A DNA stretch of 54,668 nt from a virus. The position numbers and the translations under genes are program-made. The stretch is taken from IMG/VR virus record IMGVR_UViG_3300048592_000644, positions 1 to 54,668 of that record; one strand, 5' to 3'. Position 1 is the stretch's first letter; each line of letters starts with the position of its first letter. The notes under the pieces are model-generated. The model did no database searches and was not told the origin of the DNA. It was given only the letters and a program-made list of their open reading frames with translations. Positions 32,327-37,983 of this stretch are shown here, piece by piece.

Positions 32327-33121
32327 TTATCCCTCTGGCAAGATGACCAATTCACCTAAAAGGGTAAGCACCCCTTCATTAGTGAATGATTGCCACACAA
32401 TTAGTTGCTTACCGGCCGGAACAGTCAATGTTTCCCCATCACCCAGGCTATTTTTAACCATAGGGTAATCGGTGAACTGAACAGCTATTTGGTCAATAGC
32501 ATCTTGAACATTCAAGGCTGATAGGCCGCTAGTGGATGGGTCATAGCTTACTTGTTCGGCCGTGCCAGAAAATTCAAAGTCATCAATTAACTCTTTTAGT
32601 TCGTCAATAGCATCTTGGACATTCTCAGCCTCTAGCTCAGAATCCGTGTTGTCGTAAGTAATACCGGCCGCCGTTGTAATGACGGGTGGGAGGGCGTTAA
32701 TATCTTCTACAATCTCGTCAATAGCATCTTGGACATTCTCAGCATCTAACTCGGAATCCGTGTTGTCGTAAGTAATGTCAACGGCCGCCCCGCTTACACT
32801 GATAGCGTCAATCTCTGCCTTTAGAGCCTCTATAGCCTCTTGTACATTGCTGGCCCCTAAAGAGGTATCTGTGTCATCATAAGCTACCTCGTCGGCATCT
32901 TGTGGTTCGGCGGCGGCCTCAGCCACCCCTAACACCTCCAAAATAGCCGTTGGAATAGTTGTGGCGGACAGTGCGGGGCTAAAATCGTAAGCCCACATAA
33001 AGGTTCTAATTTCCCCTAATTGCACCTTGTAGTTATCGGTTTCAGTCTGAGAGAAAAAAAGCCGGGATGTATTTAGGTCGGCAAAAACTAGCTCGTCAAA
33101 GTCAGTAGGTTTTAAGCCCAT
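32327..33121 (-). CDS. Tail fibre-like protein with four YD-x-x-N-V-Q-D-A-I repeats
   Basis: A 264-residue protein. Residues about 75-230 carry four copies of a motif common in phage fibre shafts: VAYDDTDTSLGASNVQEAIE, ITYDNTDSELDAENVQDAID, ITYDNTDSELEAENVQDAID, VSYDPSTSGLSALNVQDAID, each followed by a helix. The two central copies are almost identical at DNA level (repeats 32601-32662 and 32715-32776). A C-terminal beta segment follows. It is probably a fibre shaft or neck with the YadA-like genes as tips. Confidence 0.7.
   Translation of the reverse strand: MGLKPTDFDELVFADLNTSRLFFSQTETDNYKVQLGEIRTFMWAYDFSPALSATTIPTAILEVLGVAEAAAEPQDADEVAYDDTDTSLGASNVQEAIEALKAEIDAISVSGAAVDITYDNTDSELDAENVQDAIDEIVEDINALPPVITTAAGITYDNTDSELEAENVQDAIDELKELIDDFEFSGTAEQVSYDPSTSGLSALNVQDAIDQIAVQFTDYPMVKNSLGDGETLTVPAGKQLIVWQSFTNEGVLTLLGELVILPEG
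32503..32516. repeat. Dispersed palindrome CTTGAACATTCAAG, copy 7
   Basis: Perfect family member in the fourth NVQDAI repeat of the fibre gene, encoding LNVQ. The corresponding site of the other three repeats is not palindromic. Confidence 0.7.
32601..32662. repeat. 62-bp direct repeat, copy A, in fibre gene
   Basis: Matches 32715-32776 at 59 of 62 positions; it encodes one YDNTDSEL...AENVQDAIDE unit. Copy-number change by slippage or recombination would alter shaft length. Confidence 0.85.
32715..32776. repeat. 62-bp direct repeat, copy B, in fibre gene
   Basis: Partner of the repeat at 32601-32662 (59 of 62 identical). Confidence 0.85.
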
Positions 33122-33732
33122 TATGCTAACTCCCAGAAATCACCATTGGCTGTTTGCCAATTTTGGGTGATGTCTAATTCGTCAATGGCATTATTAAGTA
33201 GCCAGGGCGTGGCACAGGATAAATCAGGAAAAACAGGTACAAGGCGGGTGTAAACCTCTTGGCTAAGTGATACTGTGCCAGTTTGTAGTAACTCAGTTAC
33301 TTTGCCCGTCCATTCAATACTCATAAAGTCATCTTGTGCGGCCGATACCCGGTAAGTTGTGACTTTTACCCGATATAGCTTAAAAAGCAGAGTGCTTAAC
33401 CCATCGCTAGATAGGATTTGTCCTATGATGTTGAATGAAGGGAGAATGAGTTCCCCCCCCATTCGTAAAGTTTGACCATAACTAACCACGGCCGGGGCCA
33501 ATGTACCGCCAAACATCAGGTTAATTTGCGCTAGGCTGTAATCCTGTTGAGTAGCGGTGATTGTCCAACCCCTGAGAGTAGAAATGAGGCTGGATTCATC
33601 ATTACATCTATCCTCTGCCACCAAAATATCAGCTTCCATGCTGAAAGTCGCCGTACAAGGTACGATGTTTTCATCACAGTTATCAGACATAGAGAGGGCG
33701 CGAAAGCCGTAAGGTTTTATTGATTTGCTCAT
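33121..33732 (-). CDS. Tail tube paralog without lectin domain (copy 1)
   Basis: A 203-residue protein consisting of the tube domain alone: SIKPYGFRALSMSDNCDENI, EDRCNDESS, then ELILPSFNIIGQILSSDGLS, and QDDFMSIEWTGKV. It lies next to the tail chaperone pair. Its start overlaps the stop of the second chaperone frame. With the two lectin-bearing copies it forms a three-member family inside one tail cluster. Confidence 0.7.
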   Translation of the reverse strand: MSKSIKPYGFRALSMSDNCDENIVPCTATFSMEADILVAEDRCNDESSLISTLRGWTITATQQDYSLAQINLMFGGTLAPAVVSYGQTLRMGGELILPSFNIIGQILSSDGLSTLLFKLYRVKVTTYRVSAAQDDFMSIEWTGKVTELLQTGTVSLSQEVYTRLVPVFPDLSCATPWLLNNAIDELDITQNWQTANGDFWELA

Positions 33733-34007
33733 TGTGCTTGTCTAAGAAGAGACATAATTTCCGCTTCGGATGCAAAATTGCTGGTATCAGTGGGGGGGGA
33801 GTGCTTTTTCTTTTCTTTTATTTCATCTCTGAGGTGTTGGGCAGTTGCAAATACCTCTATGTCGAAAAGATAAGCCGCGAATCCCCCGTACCTATTCTGA
33901 ATCCCCGCTATCTCCGATGGTCTCTGGTGATAAGTCTGGGCTAGGTTGTCCAGTATCAACGCCATCTGTGGATTCTTGTCGAAATTGGTCTGTGGCTTGT
34001 TTGCCAC
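33729..34007 (-). CDS. Tail assembly chaperone, second frame (frameshift extension)
   Basis: An ORF of 92 residues, opening with GTG at 34007 right after an in-frame TAG, and overlapping the previous ORF by 116 bases in the +1 (equivalently -2) frame. LDNLAQTYHQRPSEIAGIQN followed by an aromatic segment resembles the C-terminal part of phage GT-type chaperones. Like lambda GT it is probably made as a fusion by programmed frameshift. The best candidate site is CAA-TTT-CGA at 33987-33979, giving a fusion of about 217 residues. Independent initiation at GTG with GAGG only three bases away is less likely. Confidence 0.7.
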   Translation of the reverse strand: MANKPQTNFDKNPQMALILDNLAQTYHQRPSEIAGIQNRYGGFAAYLFDIEVFATAQHLRDEIKEKKKHSPPTDTSNFASEAEIMSLLRQAQ

Positions 34008-34383
34008 CTACCTCATTAAAGATAAAAAACAGGTCATTGACTGTAAAAGCATCTATGCCTACTTCATCTTTGTCTTCATCGGCCGTTTCGTCGAAGTCCA
34101 CAATAACAGGATGGGCAATGGCCGGGCGCACCATAATCCGTAAGGTTTCACGCAAGATAGATAAGCCGTGAATATCACTGGTATCTATCTTGAACGTTTT
34201 ACCACTGCTGAACATATTTTGGGCAAATTCTTTAATTTCTTTGCTATGCCCATCTAATTGCAGGTAAATCTCAATCATGTCCATTGGTTTAATGGACATA
34301 GTTAACTGGCTTTCAGGCAAAACAATTTCTCGGTTGGCTCGTTTTTCGCGCCATTGCTTAACGGTTAATCCTTTCCCTTTCAT
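33892..34383 (-). CDS. Tail assembly chaperone, first frame
   Basis: A 163-residue protein in the lambda gpG position between connector and tube genes. Residues 1-130 are mixed helix and strand (SIKPMDMIEIYLQLDGHSKE); the tail end is acidic and disordered (STDGVDTGQPSPDLSPETIG). No tape-measure-binding motif is diagnostic, so the call rests on size, order and the overlapping second frame. Such chaperones keep the tape measure unfolded during tail assembly. Confidence 0.65.
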   Translation of the reverse strand: MKGKGLTVKQWREKRANREIVLPESQLTMSIKPMDMIEIYLQLDGHSKEIKEFAQNMFSSGKTFKIDTSDIHGLSILRETLRIMVRPAIAHPVIVDFDETADEDKDEVGIDAFTVNDLFFIFNEVGGKQATDQFRQESTDGVDTGQPSPDLSPETIGDSGDSE

Positions 34384-34805
34384 TACTCACCTGTCTTTTG
34401 TTCGGCTTGTGGCTCTACTACTGGCTCTTGTGGAGCTTCAGCGGCCGGGGCCTTAGATTTTTTGGTAACTGGTTTTTCGTTTTCAGGACGCTTACCCGCC
34501 CGGCTTAATTTGGGGTCATTCACTGGCAACAAGCCCATTTGGGCAAGTGCCTTGCGGTAAGGGGTGGTGGTCGGATTAAAAACTTTGACCCCTGGTATTT
34601 TCCCCAACCCGTTCAATAAGTAGGTGTAATCGCTTTGGGTCATTGTGGCTTGACAACCATAATGAGTGATAGCCTGCCCACTGCCCCCGCCACTGTTAAG
34701 CGGTTGGGTAAACATATAGTGTTTGGGGTCATACTTTTTGGCAACTTCCTCAGCTTCGGGAATCTTCCCGGCCGGGACAATAACAATTAGTTGTTTCCAT
34801 GCCAT
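34383..34805 (-). CDS. Hypothetical protein of the head-tail region
   Basis: A 140-residue protein: an ordered N-terminal 95 residues (KQLIVIVPAGKIPEAEEVAK, then a Gly/Ser turn, then strands) and an Ala/Pro/Glu/Lys-rich tail. It overlaps its downstream neighbour by a single base (stop/start). Position between tail terminator and chaperone suggests a structural or assembly role. No family is recognised. Confidence 0.55.
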   Translation of the reverse strand: MAWKQLIVIVPAGKIPEAEEVAKKYDPKHYMFTQPLNSGGGSGQAITHYGCQATMTQSDYTYLLNGLGKIPGVKVFNPTTTPYRKALAQMGLLPVNDPKLSRAGKRPENEKPVTKKSKAPAAEAPQEPVVEPQAEQKTGE

Positions 34806-34808
34806 GTG

Positions 34809-35270
34809 CTACTCTCCACAATTGCTTACTGCGCCAAATCTGTGCCAGTAAACGTTGTATCGGACAAGGTGAACATTACATCTCAACACATCTTCCTTGC
34901 CGTTAGGAACTTCATTCAAAAATAAGGTGCGCCAAACCTGATGGTCTGGGTTTGTCGGCACAATAATTTGGTCGTGCCACAACTGATAAATGCGGCTGGC
35001 CGCTTGCTGTACAACCGTGTACTGGTTTCTCTGGTACAAGTAAACTTCTAACTCAGTCCGGGTAGCACCTTGATAAACATTAGGAACTGGTACGCCTATA
35101 GATACTTTGAATAAAGCACAGGGTAAAAGTTCCTCAGTAGCCGGATCGAAAGCATCTGGGGTGTCTATCTTGCTTATCTCATTGTGAATAGCCTGGTCAT
35201 AGATACCACCTTCTAATAAATTAGTTAGGGTAACATCGTTGATTAGCACATCATAATGAGAATCAAGCAT
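34809..35270 (-). CDS. Probable tail terminator protein
   Basis: A 153-residue protein. An N-terminal helix, a central strand region (LPCALFKVSIGVPVPNVYQG), the helix QYTVVQQAASRIYQLWHDQI and a C-terminal strand pair (LRCNVHLVRYNVYW) resemble the fold order of lambda gpU/DUF3168-type tail terminators, which cap the tube. The assignment is by position and pattern only; it could be another connector. Confidence 0.5.
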   Translation of the reverse strand: MLDSHYDVLINDVTLTNLLEGGIYDQAIHNEISKIDTPDAFDPATEELLPCALFKVSIGVPVPNVYQGATRTELEVYLYQRNQYTVVQQAASRIYQLWHDQIIVPTNPDHQVWRTLFLNEVPNGKEDVLRCNVHLVRYNVYWHRFGAVSNCGE

Positions 35271-35275
35271 GATTT

Positions 35276-35608
35276 TTAGCCTTCGTTAGCTGGTGCGGGG
35301 TTTTCTTCTAAGGGTTTACGGGTACGGCGGGGAGCTTTCTCAGCCTCTAATTCAGGGGCTTTAGGTTCACCCTTTGGGGCTTCGTTGTCGGCCGGTGCTT
35401 TGGTGTCTGGTTCGTTGGCTGAAACAATTTTCAAGTCATTTTTAGCCAAATAAACAGCAAGCAACTCCTCAACTGTTACCCACTCATAGCCTTTCTTGCC
35501 TTTGAGGGGCCGGGCTACACGTTCCCGCCCATCGGCCGGGGGACGCTCTAGTTTGATTGTTTCAAAGCGGCGGTTGTAATAACTTGCCATAGGGTCATTT
35601 TTGGGCAT
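35276..35608 (-). CDS. Hypothetical protein with disordered acidic/basic tail
   Basis: A 110-residue protein. The first 60 residues are basic and end in a helix (WVTVEELLAVYLAKNDLKI); the rest is Ala/Pro/Glu/Lys low complexity. An AAGGAG ribosome site precedes it. It lies between a holin-like gene and the probable tail terminator. A small head-tail or decoration factor is possible. Confidence 0.5.
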   Translation of the reverse strand: MPKNDPMASYYNRRFETIKLERPPADGRERVARPLKGKKGYEWVTVEELLAVYLAKNDLKIVSANEPDTKAPADNEAPKGEPKAPELEAEKAPRRTRKPLEENPAPANEG

Positions 35609-35622
35609 GGGTTTTCTCCTTT

Positions 35623-35955
35623 CTAGTAACGAATTTTCGGGAAATGACGTAAGACGGCCGCTTCTATCTCGGCCGTTAGGGTAGGAAGGTCAACCTCTAC
35701 CCCTAATTTTTTTAATTTTTCTTCGGCATAGGCCAAAGCAACCGCTTTTTTGTTGTCAATCCTTTGAGTAAAGCCAAGCTGTTCAGCATGATAAATGGCG
35801 GTTTCAACCACGTCTTGTACTAACCCTAGCTTTTTACGGGCTGTTTCACTTTTAATCCACTCTCGCCCTTCTCTGCCTAAGACAATGGTGCTTGTACATA
35901 CAAGCACACATACAACAAAAAATGCAATATTGATAGGTTCTAATAGTTCGTTCAT
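35623..35955 (-). CDS. LLH-type holin-like membrane protein
   Basis: A 110-residue protein with one N-terminal membrane segment (about 8-27) and a helix with TAIYHAEQLG, then KKAVALAYAEEKLKKLG and an IEAAVLRHF ending. This AEQ/IEAAV pattern and length fit the phage holin superfamily described from phage LL-H. Its place among head-tail connector genes, 17 kb from the hydrolase, is unusual for a holin, so a structural role is not excluded. Confidence 0.6.
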   Translation of the reverse strand: MNELLEPINIAFFVVCVLVCTSTIVLGREGREWIKSETARKKLGLVQDVVETAIYHAEQLGFTQRIDNKKAVALAYAEEKLKKLGVEVDLPTLTAEIEAAVLRHFPKIRY

Positions 35956-35967
35956 ATCACCTCTTAT

Positions 35968-36324
35968 TTACTTAAAAACGGCCTTAAAACTCTGCATCAC
36001 CTTGTCTACGTTTTGGGTGATTGTAGGCCAAACAATGGCATACCGGCCACTGTTTTTGAGTTCAAGATACACACCATAAAAAACTTTTTCACTATATGAG
36101 ACGGTTATTCTCATGCGGCCGGGAACTTTTTCATTAAAGCCGAACAAACCTGTTCGGGCATCCCCGGTGCGGTCTGTCCAGGGCGCGTTTTGCCGGGCTA
36201 ACTCTGCTAATCTTGTCCCCCAGAAATCGCCGATTTTGTTCATGCGGTTTACTGAGTTAGCCCCAAATTTAGAGAGGTCACGCTTTAAGTCTTGGAGAGA
36301 ACGTTCCCATTTAATGCCAGACAT
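35968..36324 (-). CDS. Head-tail joining protein, HK97 gp10-like
   Basis: A 118-residue protein. N-terminal helix (LQDLKRDLSKFGANSVNRM), then RQNAPWTDRTGDARTGLFGF, strands, YGVYLELKNSGRYAIVWP and a C-terminal helix: the classic order of HK97 gp10/neck type II proteins, in which a 'apvdTG.LR' segment and 'Y...lE.G' follow each other. These connect the tail to the capsid connector. Confidence 0.75.
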   Translation of the reverse strand: MSGIKWERSLQDLKRDLSKFGANSVNRMNKIGDFWGTRLAELARQNAPWTDRTGDARTGLFGFNEKVPGRMRITVSYSEKVFYGVYLELKNSGRYAIVWPTITQNVDKVMQSFKAVFK

Positions 36325-36326
36325 GG

Positions 36327-36692
36327 TTAAAAGTTATTCTCCAATATCGCCTCTGCCCTTACCCCTAATTCGTCACGGGTAAGGCCACTTAACACGGTAT
36401 ACAATGCCCCTTGATAAGTGAAGCGGTCGTTAGATTGAATATCAGCCGTTGGTTTACCCAACAACGTTACTCTAATGCGCCATTGCCTAGCCTGAGCATT
36501 AGCCGGAAGGTCAACTGAACCAGTAGCAGAGTTTTCCGCAATCCTAAACTCTTGCTCCGGCAAAGCTATTTCTACCCCGGATACTCGCCTTCTGATGACT
36601 AGGTTTTGTGGGTTGCCCTGGCGAATCTGCGCCATTTCTGCTTGAAACTCGTCAACATTCCACAAATCTAATTCATCAAATAAGCCGGACAT
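36327..36692 (-). CDS. Head-tail connector/adaptor, small beta protein
   Basis: A 121-residue beta-rich protein with QWRIRVTLLGKPTADIQSND and FTYQGALYTVLSGLT, a pattern like phage stopper proteins of the HK97 gp7/SPP1 gp16 type (beta barrel with 'D.i...g..y.V'). The call is tentative and rests on the position between connector and neck genes. Confidence 0.55.
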   Translation of the reverse strand: MSGLFDELDLWNVDEFQAEMAQIRQGNPQNLVIRRRVSGVEIALPEQEFRIAENSATGSVDLPANAQARQWRIRVTLLGKPTADIQSNDRFTYQGALYTVLSGLTRDELGVRAEAILENNF

Positions 36693-36694
36693 AA

Positions 36695-37630
36695 TTACCA
36701 GTTCCTTAAAAGCGTACTTGGAATGTCGTAAGTGTCTGGGGCTACTCTTGCCCGGTCACGGACGGCCGTAGGTTGGTTGACTAATGCCTTGACAGCCGCT
36801 TCATACATCTGGTTAAAAGTCATGGACATTTTGGCGGGGTTTAATGAGCCATCCCATTTTTTGGTAGCTTGCTCATTCCCTATTTTGGCGGTGTATTCAG
36901 TAATTGCCCCTACTGGTGGCCCGGAACGCCCAAAGGATGCCCCTGGATTAGCACAAGCGATAGCCCATGCCTTGTAGAGAATGATTTGAAAATACTCGTC
37001 GTTTAAGCCGTCAAAATACTGGTTAAGAAGGTCATCGGTTAGGATTGGATAACCAGCCGCATAGGTTAGGTAAAGGGTAGCTGGTGCAAAAGGTTGTTCG
37101 GGGAAAGTTACGGTACGATTGCCGTTGTCAAAAGTAATGTCTTGTACCCCCCATTGTGTGCTATTAAATGGGTTAAAGGGCAAAGCTACTAACCAATCAC
37201 CCTCTATGCTTGCTTCAATCTTAAAAACGTAGTCGGCCGGTAAATCATAAGTTACCGTTCCCGCCACTATCGCTATTTCTGCGGTTTTAATGCGGGGCGC
37301 ACGGCGAGAAAAGTCTTTTACAGCCTCATAAAAAGCCGTTTCTAAAGCATCATAGGAGTAGGTAAAGGCGCATTGGTCGCCATCGGCCACTACGGTACTG
37401 GTTAATACTCTTGTAACTACCCCTGTAAGGTAATTGATGGTGTAGTCAACGCCTCTTACCAAAGCAGTGCCATCATACTTTACGGCTTCATCCCGTCCGG
37501 GCAGTAAAGGGGCGTAGGTAAGGGCGGGTGGAGTAGCATCATTAAGAGTAATCCACTCGTTTTGTTGAGAGCCAAATACTTGCCCTCTTAGTTTGGGGAG
37601 AATGTCAGTCAAATAAAGTGTCATCTTCAT
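36695..37630 (-). CDS. Connector-complex protein with Ig-like inserted domain
   Basis: A 311-residue protein. Near residues 45-110 it contains VKYDGTALVRGVDYTINYLT followed by GV, a basic strand, and FTYSYDA. This small beta domain is also seen in the capsid protein (DDYIINHDLGQIMIL). A helical segment (FYEAVKDFSRRAPRIKTA) and a beta-rich part follow, then helices at the C-terminus. It lies where head-tail adaptors (gp6/gp15 type) are found, but it is larger than those; an adaptor fused to a decoration domain is inferred. Confidence 0.5.
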   Translation of the reverse strand: MKMTLYLTDILPKLRGQVFGSQQNEWITLNDATPPALTYAPLLPGRDEAVKYDGTALVRGVDYTINYLTGVVTRVLTSTVVADGDQCAFTYSYDALETAFYEAVKDFSRRAPRIKTAEIAIVAGTVTYDLPADYVFKIEASIEGDWLVALPFNPFNSTQWGVQDITFDNGNRTVTFPEQPFAPATLYLTYAAGYPILTDDLLNQYFDGLNDEYFQIILYKAWAIACANPGASFGRSGPPVGAITEYTAKIGNEQATKKWDGSLNPAKMSMTFNQMYEAAVKALVNQPTAVRDRARVAPDTYDIPSTLLRNW

Positions 37631-37976
37631 TCCCTCCGTTAAACAGTTCTAGCATGGCCCCTAGCAGGGAGGCGGTTGCTTGTAGAATCACGATTAGTTC
37701 ATCTAAAACAATCACCCCACCTGCTATTGAAAGGGGAAAGATAAACCAGTCTAGCAGAGTAAGTGCTTGTGACTGAGATACCAACAGGGTGAGGGTGAGG
37801 GAGCTAAAAACAGCCGTACAGGTCGGACATTGCGTTAAGCCCCTCAAAACAAACTCCAAAACCACTCTCAAGGCTTTTAATAACCCATATGGCCCAGCAT
37901 ACTCACCCGTTATGAGGCGGGTGAGGGCGTAGCCAGACAAAACTAAGAAAGGAAATGTTTGCCAAGAGAGTGACAT
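37605..37976 (-). CDS. DUF1360-like small membrane protein
   Basis: A protein of 123 residues when started at 37976; longer starts overlap the capsid gene and lack support. The pattern FLVLSGYALTRLITGEY, a short loop, CPTCTAVFSSLTLTLL (Cys-x-x-Cys before a membrane helix) and a second helix pair resembles DUF1360 membrane proteins. Three membrane segments are likely. Why such a gene sits directly after the capsid gene is unclear. Confidence 0.6.
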   Translation of the reverse strand: MSLSWQTFPFLVLSGYALTRLITGEYAGPYGLLKALRVVLEFVLRGLTQCPTCTAVFSSLTLTLLVSQSQALTLLDWFIFPLSIAGGVIVLDELIVILQATASLLGAMLELFNGGNEDDTLFD

Positions 37977-37983
37977 GATAGTT

